Notes: generated by a model from the sequence alone, not told the origin. Numbered from the stretch's first letter, positions 23,901-34,551 are shown. The stretch is 64,000 nt of DNA from Balanoglossus misakiensis (GCA_040954595.2 CM082581.2:496001-560000), one strand, 5' to 3'. Numbers and translations: made by a program.

Positions 23901-26233
23901 AGCCCCGGCACTCTAGAGCAGAAACAGGCGTACATTGACCACGTTGATCAAGTCAGATTTCCTACGGCGTGACTCGGCTGGATGATGTATGAAATTTCCA
24001 TTATATGTAAAAATGGAGCTGATTATAAAAAATGCACTCTGAATGAGCTGATTTAATACAAAATTGCGTTTTATTCGTTTTTGAACAAAAAAGGTCATTT
24101 TTAGGCAAAACATTCTTTATTTTTTTAATTCGGTGACCTGATCATATATAAACAATTGCTTGTATGTTAAAAGTTTTTCCGACTTTGAAAAGCAGTGACA
24201 CTGGCGGCATTCAACACGAAAATAACAATTTTAGCCACAATTTGGTCAAAATGATAAATTTTTGAAAATTACAAAAAATACCTGTTTTCTAAATTTTCGG
24301 AAATCTGATGGAGTATAGAATGCTCTTCGTATATATATATCGATACAAATTCCACAAAAAAACGGCCAATTTGGCTCACTGCAGACAAAATTGCGTTTTA
24401 CCAAATTTTCCTTGAAAATGTCATTTTTAGAAAAAAAAAATAAAAAAACCTTTGTTCTTCGAATTTGGTGCCCTGATCATATATGACAGCATTTCCTACA
24501 GCATAAGTCGGCTAAAACCCTGACACTCTAGAGCAGAAACAGTTGCACACTGGTAACGTTGAACAAGTCGATTTTTCTACGGCCTGGCTCGGCTAAATCT
24601 CCGTCACAATATGACAGACACTAGCGTACGTTAGCAACGGTGATCAAGTCAGATTTTCTACGGCATGGCTTGGAGAAAGCCCCGGCACTCTAGAGCAGAA
24701 ACACGCGTACAGAGACCACGTTGATCAAGTCTGATCTCCTACGGCTTGGCTCGACTAAAACCCCGGCACACTATGACAGACACTAGCGTTCGTTAGCAAC
24801 GGTGATCAAGTCAGATTTTCTACGGCATGGCTTGGCTAAAGCCCCGGCACTCTAGAGCAGAAACACGCGTACAGAGACCACGTTGATCAAGTCTGATCTC
24901 CTACGGCTTGGCTCGACTAAAACCCCGGCACACTATGACAGACACTAGCGTTCGTTAGCAACGTTGATCAAGTCGGGTTTCCTACGGCCTGGCTCAGCTG
25001 AAGCCCCGGCACTCTAGAGCAGAAACAGGCGTACATTGATCACGTTGATCAAATCAGATTTCCTACGGCGTGACTCGGCTGGTGCACCGGCTCTATATGA
25101 CACGGACTGGCGTAAGTTATCAACGGTGATTACGTCGGATTTCCTACGGCCTGGTTTAGCTGAAGCCCCGGCACTTTAGATCGGAAACACGCGTACATTG
25201 ACCACGATGATCAAGTCAGATCTCCTACGGCCTGGCTCGACTAAAACCCCGGCACACCATGACAGACACCAGCGTTCGTTAGCAACGGTGATCAAGTCGG
25301 ATTTCCTTCGGCCTGGCTCTGCAAAAGATCCGACACTCTAGTGCAAAGACGTTGGCTAAGTCGGGCAAACCGAAGAGGGAAAGTCACAGCGGGTCAACAC
25401 TCGACATTTGTTCGGGTAGGACTGCATTATTGCCTGTCAATTTATAGAGAAAGCCCGAATTTAACCAGGGCGTTTCAAACACCGACGTTAGTTGGGGGCA
25501 CGGCCTGGAGTACTGCCGGGTAAGCTGACATCGGCGTACCGCATATAATGTAGGGGGGGGCGGGAAACAGAACGGTTCAATACTACATTTATTAGATATT
25601 AGCTAATTTTGGACAATCATCTAAAATCTAAATCATTTTTTCATATTTGGATATCTGATGATGTATGACATTTCCATTATATGTAGAAATGGTGCTGATT
25701 ATAAAAAATGCAATCTTAATGAGCTGATTTAATACAAAATTGCGTTTTATTCGTTTTTGCACCAAAAAGGTCATTTTTAGGCAAAACATTCTTTATTTTT
25801 TTAATTCGGTGACCTGATCATATATAAACAATTGCTTGTATGTTAAAAGTTTTTATGACTTTTAAAAGCAGTGACACTGGCGGCATTCAACACGAAAATA
25901 ACAATTTTAGCCACACTTTGGTCAAAATGGTAAATTTTTGAAAATTACAAAAAATACCTGTTTTCTACATTTTCGGAAATCTGATGGAGTATAGAATGCT
26001 CTTCGTATGTATATATCGATACAAATTCCACAAAAGACCGTCTAATTTGGCTCACTGCAGACAAAATTGCGTTTTACCAAATTTTCCTTGAAAATGTCAT
26101 TTTTAGAAAAAAAAATAAAAAAACCTTTGTTCTTCGAATTTGGTGTCCTGATCATATATGACATGTTGATTGTATGTTAAAACTTTCGACCAGTCCAAAA
26201 ATGCAGAGATATTGACGGAATTCAAGAAAAAAT
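20965..26233. repeat. Satellite block 3 with an internal deletion joint
   Basis: G-runs at 22560-22572 and 25553-25563 (the latter interrupted by one C). Between them an irregular piece runs from 23981 to about 24488: the 81-bp array jumps at CTCGGCTG directly into the AT-rich module, which then jumps back after CATATATGACA into another 81-bp array. One or more units have therefore been cut down, probably by unequal recombination. The last part (24490-26228) shares many private variants with the unit at 35160-36900 across the BEL insertion. Confidence 0.92.
26229..26233. other. Left target-site duplication of the BEL element (AAAAT)
   Basis: AAAAT directly precedes the left LTR and recurs at 34860-34864 after the right LTR. 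The satellite consensus contains this sequence once. Confidence 0.8.
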
Positions 26234-26542
26234 TATCGGAGATGCTAAAAACTCTGACCATGAGTCATTTTGAGGATCACAGCTCGGATGCTTTGAGCCA
26301 ATCAGAGCTGAGTATTTTAGCCCAATCAGAGGCCTAGTTAATCACCCAATGACATATCTTTCCCCGCCAAAACAAAATTTGCTACTTTTTGACTGGCGTT
26401 TTGTGCTTGTGTAATCACTTCTTGAGTGACCTTCAATAAAAGCTGTTTAAAGGTTGTACAGCTGCGTCCCGCTCCTGTAATTTCCCCTGCCATCCCCCAG
26501 AACCTTGTTCATAAATCCACCCCAGACGTAAAGTACGTCACA
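26234..26542 (+). repeat. BEL 5' LTR
   Basis: 309 bp, from TATCGGAGATG to GTACGTCACA. Contains AATAAA at 26435-26440. Differs from the right copy by one inserted base (near 26410) and one A/G change. Confidence 0.93.
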
Positions 26543-26545
26543 TTT

Positions 26546-26563
26546 TTGGTGCCGAGACCAGGA
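26546..26563 (+). other. BEL primer-binding site
   Basis: TGGTGCCGAGACCAGGAT begins a few bases after the LTR end; BEL elements typically prime from this kind of TGGTGCCGA sequence. The tRNA used is not assigned. Confidence 0.75.
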
Positions 26564-26573
26564 TTTACCGGTA

Positions 26574-28703
26574 ATGATGGCAGAACCAGAGGAACAGGAG
26601 CACCCAGCACCCGCTCAGGCGGTCCCAGGAGCAAACTCGCTCAACAGGCTGAAAGGTACACGAAGGGGTCACCGTGGATCCATGACAAGACTTCTCAACA
26701 AAGCAGAGGATATCATCTCATCATTTGAAGAGAACGATGACAAGATCGAAGCTCTCGATACCCTCATCACCACGCGCGAACTGATAAACGCGAAATACGA
26801 CATTCTCGCATCCCTAGACTTGAAGATCATCGAATCCGTTGACGAAGGCGACCTCGAAGGCGTGATCGAGGAAACCGACGACTACTTGCATCAAGTTTTC
26901 GATAGAAAGCTCAAGATCGGCCGATTCATCGACAGAAATTCGCGAGCGACATCGCCCGACCGATCTTCCCACGAAGAAATCACTTCCGCGGCACCCTCCA
27001 CTCAAAGGAAAACTACAAGTTTGCCGAAACTTCAGCTACCCGTCTTTTCGGGTGACATTCTCAAATGGGTCAGTTTCCACGACGCGTTCAAATCCGCTGT
27101 CCACGACGACAAGAATCTGGGTGACGTCCAGAAATTCCAATACTTACGCGCGCAGCTTCAAGGCGAAGCCGCTCGATCGATCGAAGGTCTGTCATTGACA
27201 AGTTCGAACTACGCACACGCGCTTCAACTTCTCACCGAACGTTATGGCAAAACACACAAGATTATAAGCGCCTACATGAAATCGCTGTGGGACATGCCGA
27301 GTCCAGAAGGCGAACTCAGCAGTCTGCGAAACTTCTACGACACTCTAGAGAGTAATATTCGCGGTCTCCAATCTCTCGGTAAAAACGAAGACGCGTACGG
27401 AGATCTACTCGTACCCATAGTCTTGGAAAAACTTCCCGGTAACACTCGCAAACAAATCGCACGAGAACACGGTAATAATGAATGGAAACTCGGCGACCTA
27501 CGAAAGGCAATTCTCAAAGAAATCGACGCTCTTCAAGCTGGCCTCTCCACCGCTGAATCCGACAGCGATTCTACATACGACGAATGCAAGCCGTCGATGA
27601 CCGCCGCGTTTCACACTAGATCCGCAACCCGTTTCGCAAGGGTCAATAAACCGAAATCGTGTGCGTTTTGCAAAGGGCAACATTTTGCCAATGAATGCAC
27701 AACCATTACCGATAAGAAGAAACGTCTTGACATTGTCAAACGCGACAAACTCTGTTTTAACTGCCTCGGCAGGCATCGAGTACACGATTGTAGATCGAGA
27801 TTCAGTTGCCGTTCATGCAACAGAAAGCATCATACCTCGCTTCATACTGATCGAGCTTCAGACAGTTCGAAAACCCCGACGGAAGACGCGCGCACTCCTT
27901 CCGCTACACACGTTCAGTTCGCCCGTACTGAGAACTCGAGTCGCGAGAAAGCGAGAAACGGACCAATTCTCCTGAAAACCGCGGTCGTTCCAGTCTCTAC
28001 GAAATTTCAAACGACAATTGACGCCACAGTGTTATTCGACGAAGGCGCGACGCGTTCATTCGTGACCCAAGATTTCGCGACAAGACTCGGTTTAGAACCG
28101 ACCGGTACCGAGGTCATTAGACTGACTTCCTTCGGTGACAAATATCCGCGACAAAGATCGATCAATGCAGCGACCATTGCATTGCACACGCTTTCCGGCG
28201 AAAAGAAAGAGATAAACGTTCTCATCATTCCGCAGATTTCGACGCGAATGAAAAACTTTGTCAAGCAACCAGTTGCTGACTTGCCTCATCTACGCGGACT
28301 AAACTTTGCTTACCCGGTATCGAACACCGATTCGTTCGAGATTTCCGTGTTGATAGGCGCGGACTACTACTGGGATTTTGTCGAAGATCGAGTTATTCGT
28401 GGCCCAGGCCCAACCGCTGTACGCTCGAAATTCGGTTACCTACTGTCCGGTCCCGTTCACAAGACAAAATCGTCCGATAGCGATGCTACGATTTTTCATG
28501 TTCTCTCAAACACGCACGACGAAGAGATTCAACTCCAAAATTATTGGAACCTCGAGACAATCGGTATTCAAGACGATTCGCAATCTGCTGCTATGGATAA
28601 CAATACTATTGAAGATTACAGAGAACAGTATAGAAAACATTTTCCAATTTCCGAAAAACCTCTTTTTTACATAATTACTGCTGAAAAAGTTAGAAATTTA
28701 TGA
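26574..28703 (+). CDS. gag: BEL gag-protease (N-terminal part of the polyprotein)
   Basis: The frame opens at ATG 26574, directly after the primer site. A gag region covers about residues 1-350, followed by cysteine knuckles CAFCKGQHFANEC (~362), CFNCLGRHRVHDC (~392) and CRSCNRKHHTSLH (~412), then an aspartic protease whose active-site motif reads DEGAT (~485); the D-E-G form is common in BEL elements. The element's own sequence ends at 28623; the last 27 residues come from the inserted foldback element, which supplies the stop. The product would package RNA and process the polyprotein. It should have continued without a stop into the reverse transcriptase at 31167. Confidence 0.92.
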   Translation: MMAEPEEQEHPAPAQAVPGANSLNRLKGTRRGHRGSMTRLLNKAEDIISSFEENDDKIEALDTLITTRELINAKYDILASLDLKIIESVDEGDLEGVIEETDDYLHQVFDRKLKIGRFIDRNSRATSPDRSSHEEITSAAPSTQRKTTSLPKLQLPVFSGDILKWVSFHDAFKSAVHDDKNLGDVQKFQYLRAQLQGEAARSIEGLSLTSSNYAHALQLLTERYGKTHKIISAYMKSLWDMPSPEGELSSLRNFYDTLESNIRGLQSLGKNEDAYGDLLVPIVLEKLPGNTRKQIAREHGNNEWKLGDLRKAILKEIDALQAGLSTAESDSDSTYDECKPSMTAAFHTRSATRFARVNKPKSCAFCKGQHFANECTTITDKKKRLDIVKRDKLCFNCLGRHRVHDCRSRFSCRSCNRKHHTSLHTDRASDSSKTPTEDARTPSATHVQFARTENSSREKARNGPILLKTAVVPVSTKFQTTIDATVLFDEGATRSFVTQDFATRLGLEPTGTEVIRLTSFGDKYPRQRSINAATIALHTLSGEKKEINVLIIPQISTRMKNFVKQPVADLPHLRGLNFAYPVSNTDSFEISVLIGADYYWDFVEDRVIRGPGPTAVRSKFGYLLSGPVHKTKSSDSDATIFHVLSNTHDEEIQLQNYWNLETIGIQDDSQSAAMDNNTIEDYREQYRKHFPISEKPLFYIITAEKVRNL
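28624..28657 (+). repeat. Left terminal inverted repeat of the foldback element
   Basis: 34 bp, AACAGTATAGAAAACA at its outer end, an exact reverse complement of 31133-31166. Confidence 0.95.
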
Positions 28704-29137
28704 AAATATTCCTTATTCTTTGCCAATTTCTAATGAAAAAATTACATAAAGGTATTCTTAGTCTCTTTCCTGCAGCTGTACAGCAGGAAAAATGCATTTT
28801 GTCATATTTTGGCTTTAAACTCAAATTAAAATTTATCTGTGAAAAAACTGAGTCTCCTTCAAAGCCACGTACATGACAGTCCTTTTGATTTTTTTCTAAT
28901 GAAATTTTGTCTCCATGTTTATCATGAGTAATATTTTTATTGAAAATTTGCAAGTGTGTGAATTGTTTGTAAAATTTCGCCAGAAAAAACAATAGCATCA
29001 AAAAGTAAATCTGAAACCCAATATTTATTACAAGAATTGTTAGATTAATATCCGTATCACACAAATCCGTTGGATTTCGTATGAATTTTAGGAAATAAGC
29101 ACTGCTAATTGACAAATCCATATTTTGCAGCTGAAAT

Positions 29138-29600
29138 ACTTGGAAAAGAGTCAGTGGCATGTGAGAGCTTGGAAATTTCCAAGCACTGACAAGGGTCAGT
29201 GGTCGTAAATTTCCAGACACTCAGGGAATGTGAGAGCCTGGAAATTTCCAAGCACTGACAAGGGTCAGTGGTCGGAAATTTCCAGACACTCAGGGAATGT
29301 GAGAGCTTAGAAATTTCCAAGCACTGACAAGGGTCAGTGGTCGGAAATTTCCAGACACTCAGGGAATGTGAGAGCCTGGAAATTTCCAAGCACTGACAAG
29401 GGTCAGTGGTCGGAAATTTCCAGACACTCAGGGAATGTGAGAGCTTAGAAATTTCCAAGCACTGACAAGGGTCAGTGGTCGGAAATTTCCGGACACTCAG
29501 GGAATGTGAGAGCCTGGAAATTTCCAAGCACTGACAAGGGTCAGTGGTCGGAAATTTCCAGACACTCAGGGAATGTGAGAGCCTTGATATCTCCAAGCAC
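29138..29600 (-). repeat. 69-bp tandem array, left arm of the foldback element
   Basis: About 6.5 copies of a 69-bp repeat; the anchor TGAGAGC recurs every 69 bp (29162, 29231, 29300 and on). Each copy contains inverted pairs (GGAAATTTCC, and CACTGACAAGGGTCAGTG). Because 69 is divisible by three and the repeat lacks stops, the array gives a long open frame with a 23-residue period; it is not a gene. Confidence 0.92.
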
Positions 29601-29689
29601 TGACAGGGTCATGGTAGTCCCCCGTACAGGTCTGCGTTCTCCCGGCGTTTAATACATGGCTTCCACCACATCTCTGCAAGGCTCCATGG

Positions 29690-30060
29690 ACAAAACTGAT
29701 TCGTCTGAGATCCGGATCCGGACAGCAGCTTTTCGGCCGAGATTCGATTTTATCGGGGGGAATCTTCCCCCCGTCTACCCACAAATGACTCCAAATATGA
29801 TGTAATTAACTTCTGAGCCGCTCGCTTTCTGATTTTCTCTTGTGTTTACCTGTTGAGATCGCCATATTGAATACGGTGAGGTTATCTCAATGGGTAAACA
29901 CAAAAGTTTCAGAAAGCGAGCGGTTCGGATGTTAGAAGAAGTCAATCGTGGAGTCGGTTATAACCGGTTAGTAGACAGGGAAAGGATATTCTCCCGATAA
30001 AATCGAATTTCGGCGAAAAGCTCTGGTACGGATCTGGACCGCAGACGCAACAGGTTTGTC
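29690..30060. repeat. Central imperfect palindrome of the foldback element
   Basis: Two inverted arms meet near 29873. Matching pairs are GCCGCTCGCTTTCTGA with its inverse TCAGAAAGCGAGCGGT, GTGTTTACC with GGTAAACAC, and GATTCGATTTTATCGGG with CCCGATAAAATCGAAT. Confidence 0.8.
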
Positions 30061-30149
30061 TAAGGAGCCTTAGCGTCACAATGTTCATGACAGGCTTCGC
30101 CTACCAACTCCTCTGAGTTAGCCCATACACTAGTTGTTTATTGGGAATT

Positions 30150-30490
30150 GGTATTGTTTATCTGAGACAATTGTTCTTTCTACTCTGTATACAAAGTCAC
30201 AACTTCACAACTACCAAATGCTATTGTTCTTGAATTATGCAGTGTTACCAAATGTCACAGTTCAAACCACTGTTTATAAAGAAGTATTGGCCATCCCGCC
30301 CCTCTCTCTTCATTCCGAACCTATTCCCAAGTGTACGCGGTACATTTGTTGGTGCCGAGACCAGGATGTCGGGCATGGAGAGAGAGAGAAGAGGCCACCG
30401 CAGTCAAATGACCAATCTCATCCGTAGGGTTGAAGATATAAACACAGGCGAAGTTCCTCAACAGATCGTTTTCCTAAAGGCCATAATTTG
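30150..30490 (+). pseudogene. Captured 5' end of another BEL element (LTR end, primer site, gag start)
   Basis: TGGTGCCGAGACCAGGAT at 30350-30367 is identical to the primer site of the host BEL element. It is preceded by an LTR-like end (GTGTACGCGGTACA) and followed by an ATG at 30366 that reads MSGMERERRGHRSQMTNLI and RRVEDI before a TGA at 30489-30491. The host gag has RRGHRGSMTRLLNKAEDI at the matching place, so this is a diverged relative, truncated after about 40 codons. The left limit is uncertain. Confidence 0.7.
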
Positions 30491-30510
30491 AAACATGATA
30501 GAGAAACTCA

Positions 30511-30876
30511 AGATTTCCAAGCACTGACCCTGTCAATGCTTGGAAATTTCCAGGCTCTCACATTCCCCGAGTGTCTGGATATTTCCGGCCACTAACCCTG
30601 TCAGTGCTTGGAAATTTCTAGACTCCCACATTCCCTGAGTGTCTGGAAATTTCCGACCACTGACCCTTGTCAGTGCTTGGAAATTTCTAAGCTCTCACAT
30701 TCCCTGAGTGTCTGGAAATTTCCGACCACTGACCCTTGTCAGTGCTTGGAAATTTCCAGGCTCTCACATTCCCCGAGTGTCTGGAAATTTCCGACCACTG
30801 ACCCTTGTCAGTGCTTGGAAATTTCTAAGCTCTCACATTCCCTGAGTGTCTGGAAATTTCCGACCACTGACCCTTC
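30511..30876 (+). repeat. 69-bp tandem array, right arm of the foldback element
   Basis: About five copies of the same 69-bp repeat as 29138-29600 in opposite orientation. The copies alternate between two subtypes (TCTAAGCTCTC and CCAGGCTCTC), as in the left array. Confidence 0.92.
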
Positions 30877-31132
30877 TGGAGTGACTAGCAATTTTTGCAA
30901 ATTGTACTATTAATTGAATTCATAATTTAATAATTAGTTTTTTTCAATGAAATATTCAAATCCATACAACCCAAAGATGGCTCCTTCATTATTTCTATGG
31001 AAATTTCACAGTTTATTCTTTTCTTTCTGCACACTCGCAAACATCTTGAAAATAATCATAGAAAAATATCGAAATATATTGTACTGTGAACAAAACACTA
31101 ATTTCCTTGAAAAAAGTTTAAAAAACGGCTAC

Positions 31133-31166
31133 TTTTCGGAAATTGGAAAATGTTTTCTATACTGTT
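31133..31166 (-). repeat. Right terminal inverted repeat of the foldback element
   Basis: Exact inverse of 28624-28657. Similarity fades just inside the element. Confidence 0.95.
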
Positions 31167-31499
31167 AGAGACACACATTTGCGCATCGAAAATGGCACAT
31201 ATATCGCGAAGTTGCCATGGAAGTCCAACCACCCGCCACTACCCGTTAACTACGGGGTCACTGATAATCGCACGCGTTCTATGGTGCGTAGGCTTTCACC
31301 GGACATTCTGAAAGCGTATGACAAAATCATTTCTGATCAGGAATCGCGAGATTTCATCGAAGAAGTACCAGGCGACATGGACACGCGCCGCACCGGTCAC
31401 TACTTGCCCCATCGCCCCGTGAAAAAAGATTCAGCCACTACGCCAATCAGAATCGTGTATGATTGTAGTTGCAGGCAATCTACCGACCACCGAGTTTGA
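31167..31499 (+). CDS. pol: BEL pol, start of the reverse transcriptase (before frame break)
   Basis: Continues the gag-protease frame after the foldback element. Contains RIENGTYIAKLPWK, the usual link between protease and reverse transcriptase in BEL elements, then the first reverse transcriptase block with PIRIVYDCS. A one-base deletion near 31485 shifts the frame, which then ends at TGA 31497-31499; the remaining pol continues in another frame. Confidence 0.88.
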   Translation, partial: RDTHLRIENGTYIAKLPWKSNHPPLPVNYGVTDNRTRSMVRRLSPDILKAYDKIISDQESRDFIEEVPGDMDTRRTGHYLPHRPVKKDSATTPIRIVYDCSCRQSTDHRV

Positions 31500-34420
31500 A
31501 TGACTGTTTGCAAACCGGCCCGCCTCTGCTCAACGACCTCACACAAATTCTACTTCGGTTTCGCGCAAACCGCTTTGCCTTTACGAGTGACATAGAAAAG
31601 GCTTTTTTTCTGCATGTTCGACTTGACGAAAGCGATCGTCAATTCACGAAGTTTTTGTGGTTGTCTGATCCGACAGACCCGGAAAGCGACTTCAAAACAT
31701 ATCGCTTCAAGGTGGTTCTATTCGGCGCAGTTTGCTCGCCATTCATTTTAAACGCAGTCGTGAAAACCCATCTCGAGTCCGCTCAATCCACGCCAACTTC
31801 CATCGATCTCAAAAATAATATCTACGTTGACAACATACTCAGCGGAGCTGACAGCCCGAGCGAAGCAGTTGACTACTACAGAGAGTCAAACCGTCTGTTA
31901 GAATCTTGCGGATTCAATCTACGAAGTTGGTCGAGTAACTGTGAAGATGTTCGCGCACTTGCTGCAAAGGATGATAAACTCGAACGCGCTACTGACGTGA
32001 ACACACTAGGACTTCGCTGGTTAACCGAAACCGACGAACTCGCCTACGCGAAGAAGAATCTCCAAATACCGGACAATCTCACTACGAAACGTGAAGTGGT
32101 TCGAACCACTGCCAGCTTATACGACCCTCTGGGGTATCTTTCGCCAGTTCTCATTAAGGCGAAACTGTTTATACAGCAACTGTGGATAAAAGGTCTCGCC
32201 TGGGACGAACCGCTAGAAAACGAACTCAATAAACAGTGGACAGACATCGCAAGAGAAATACGCGAAACGACCACGTTGAAACTCAATCGCCGATATTTTG
32301 ACAACTCGCCTGTCAATCAAAACTATGAGCTCCACGTGTTCGCCGACTCGAGCATGAAGGCCTATGGAGCCGTCGCCTACTTACGACATGCCAATCAAAC
32401 CGCGCTTGTCATGGCAAAGAATCGCGTGGCACCTCTCAGAGAGTTCACTCTCCCGCGCCTCGAACTGATGGCCGCCTTGATCGGTGCAAGGCCGTTGCAA
32501 TTCGTCTCAAACTCCCTACAAGGCAAAATTCGCATCACAGAGAAAATTCTGTGGTCTGATAGTCAAATAGTCCTACATTGGTTAAACAGCGACAAGAAAC
32601 TTCCGATCTTCGTTGCCAATCGTGTAAGAGAAATAAACGCGATTTCCTGCACCGCGAAATACTGTCCCACGGGGGACAATCCGGCAGATTTGCTGACCCG
32701 CGGGATTTCTATCGCTGATCTACGTGAGTCTGGCCTTTGGTGGAACGGCCCACCTTGGCTGAAACAAGGCGACTGGCCTATAAGCGAAGTGTTCGACAGC
32801 GCGATTCACCACGCACCGGTATCGACGGTGAATGAATCGGAACTTCTCCCCGCGAGTAACCCCCTCGAGACGAGACTTCAAGATGAAAAACTCGCGGACT
32901 GTTTGACCGCTAAACCCCAGACTACCGGAATACAACAAGTGATTGACGCGAATCGGTTCAGCACGTTGAACAAACTTCTCCGTGTCACCGCACAAGTGCT
33001 AAGATTCGTTTCGAACATAAAACGGAACAGCACTCGGAAATTCGGTCCCCTCACAGCTGAGGAAATACAACATGCCGAAAACACATGGATCAAGGACACC
33101 CAAAAACAGACTTTCGGCGAAACAGGACAACGAGCCGCTCTGACGAAGCCGCTGAAACTTTTCACTGATGACAGAGACATCACAAGATGTGATAGCAGAC
33201 TACATAACGCGCCAATTGGCTTCGACGCCAAATTCCCAATTCTGCTACCGCGAAACCATCGATTCACGGAACTCGTCATTCGCGACGCGCATTCGCGTTT
33301 ACTTCACGCCGGAGTACAATCGACTGTAGCTCATTTACGGCAGAAATTCTGGATACCGAGAATACGCCGTACCGTGAGAGCTCTACTGAGTAAGTGTGTC
33401 ACATGCCGCAAAATCAACGGGCACGCCTACAGCTACCCAAGACAAGCACCGCTACAAGCAGATCGTGTGAAAACAGCCCCGCCTTTCAACGTAACCGGAG
33501 TTGACTTCACCGGAGCGTTGTACATCAAATCGCCCAAACCTGTACGAGAGAAAAAGGTGTATGTCTGCCTGTTCACTTGCGCTGTTACACGCGCCGTGCA
33601 TTTGGAACTTGTTGACGACTTGTCCGCGAATAGCTTTCTACAAGCATTCCGCCGTTTCGCTGCAAGACGCTCGCTACCGAGCAAAATGATATCAGATAAC
33701 GCGTCTAACTTCGTGTCCGCGGCCGCCGAACTACGCCGTTTATTCGACGCGCCCGAAGTGAAGGCTCATCTCGCCAACAGACGATGCCAGTGGAACTTCA
33801 TCCCGAAACGAGCCCCTTGGTTCGGGGGATTTTGGGAACGGCTAATCGGAATAACTAAGACCGCAATAAAGAAGGTCTTAGGACGCGCCTACGTGACATT
33901 CAATGAACTGTATACCTTGCTGACCGAAGTTGAGGCCGTAATAAACGACCGACCGATCACATATGTTTCTTCGGATGCTGAAGACGCCGTGCCGTTGACG
34001 CCCGCTCATTTATTACACGGACGCCCCTTGACAACGGTACCTTATCTCACCGTCGAAGACGATGAACTCACCGACCCGACCTACGGTAACCATAGCGATC
34101 TAAACAAGCGCTACACTCTGATGGCTACGCTCCAGACGCGATTTTGGCGACGATGGGTATCGGAATATTTGCCCGCGCTACGTGAAAACCACTCGCCAAT
34201 AGGGAGTCCCGGCAACAAGATACAGGTTGGGGACGTGGTCCTTGTACATGAAGACATCAAACGACGCCTGGAATGGACTTTGGCTACGGTGGAACGATTG
34301 AACTACGGACGCGACAACCTAGTCCGATCAGCGGAAATCAGAACCGCCAAGGGACACACCACAAGGCCAGTGAGCAAACTCTTCCCGCTGGAAGTGAACT
34401 CGCGCTCCGTATCGACATGA
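31469..34420 (+). CDS. pol: BEL pol: reverse transcriptase, RNase H, integrase
   Basis: Open from 31469, but its meaningful part starts after the frame break near 31485; no ATG is expected because it is part of a polyprotein. The reverse transcriptase active-site block is IYVDNILSG (~residue 117); YVDN in place of YVDD is seen in BEL/Pao elements. RNase H carries FADSSMKAYG (~290) and LELMAAL (~332). Integrase has the HHCC zinc part (HSRLLHAG ~607, CVTC ~643) and D, D, E residues in GVDFTG (~677), SDNASNF (~741) and GFWERLIG (~787). The C-terminus has a chromatin-type tail before the stop. Domain order RT, RNase H, IN is that of BEL and Gypsy. Confidence 0.93.
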   Translation: MQAIYRPPSLNDCLQTGPPLLNDLTQILLRFRANRFAFTSDIEKAFFLHVRLDESDRQFTKFLWLSDPTDPESDFKTYRFKVVLFGAVCSPFILNAVVKTHLESAQSTPTSIDLKNNIYVDNILSGADSPSEAVDYYRESNRLLESCGFNLRSWSSNCEDVRALAAKDDKLERATDVNTLGLRWLTETDELAYAKKNLQIPDNLTTKREVVRTTASLYDPLGYLSPVLIKAKLFIQQLWIKGLAWDEPLENELNKQWTDIAREIRETTTLKLNRRYFDNSPVNQNYELHVFADSSMKAYGAVAYLRHANQTALVMAKNRVAPLREFTLPRLELMAALIGARPLQFVSNSLQGKIRITEKILWSDSQIVLHWLNSDKKLPIFVANRVREINAISCTAKYCPTGDNPADLLTRGISIADLRESGLWWNGPPWLKQGDWPISEVFDSAIHHAPVSTVNESELLPASNPLETRLQDEKLADCLTAKPQTTGIQQVIDANRFSTLNKLLRVTAQVLRFVSNIKRNSTRKFGPLTAEEIQHAENTWIKDTQKQTFGETGQRAALTKPLKLFTDDRDITRCDSRLHNAPIGFDAKFPILLPRNHRFTELVIRDAHSRLLHAGVQSTVAHLRQKFWIPRIRRTVRALLSKCVTCRKINGHAYSYPRQAPLQADRVKTAPPFNVTGVDFTGALYIKSPKPVREKKVYVCLFTCAVTRAVHLELVDDLSANSFLQAFRRFAARRSLPSKMISDNASNFVSAAAELRRLFDAPEVKAHLANRRCQWNFIPKRAPWFGGFWERLIGITKTAIKKVLGRAYVTFNELYTLLTEVEAVINDRPITYVSSDAEDAVPLTPAHLLHGRPLTTVPYLTVEDDELTDPTYGNHSDLNKRYTLMATLQTRFWRRWVSEYLPALRENHSPIGSPGNKIQVGDVVLVHEDIKRRLEWTLATVERLNYGRDNLVRSAEIRTAKGHTTRPVSKLFPLEVNSRSVST

Positions 34421-34551
34421 AGTGGACATTGACATTGTCTGTGTTTCAATGACAATCGAACAATGGACAATCTGATTTTTCTAGTTTGCATGTATTTCAG
34501 GATTTTCTAGTTTATTCTTGATTTCTTGTTCACTTTTGCGGCCCGGGAGAA
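34421..34551 (+). other. BEL 3' untranslated region and polypurine tract
   Basis: 131 bp between the pol stop and the right LTR. It ends in CCCGGGAGAA, the likely plus-strand primer. Confidence 0.5.

Larger units (their letters stand above)
28624..31166. mobile_element. Foldback-type element nested in BEL pol
   Basis: 2543 bp with perfect 34-bp inverted ends starting AACAGTATAG and an AGAG duplication (28620-28623 and 31167-31170); removing it restores the BEL reading phase. Inside, two arrays of the same 69-bp repeat face each other (29138-29600 and 30511-30876) around a central inverted region, so nearly the whole element can fold on itself. There is no transposase. The right half additionally carries the 5' end of a different BEL element. 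Architecture resembles foldback elements of flies and the TU elements of sea urchin; the superfamily is not established. Confidence 0.8.

Noticed and set aside
29105-29596. Long open frame with a 23-residue protein repeat
   Set aside because: It follows from a 69-bp stop-free DNA repeat; the same array inverted (30511-30876) gives the same frame on the other strand, and there is no promoter or domain.
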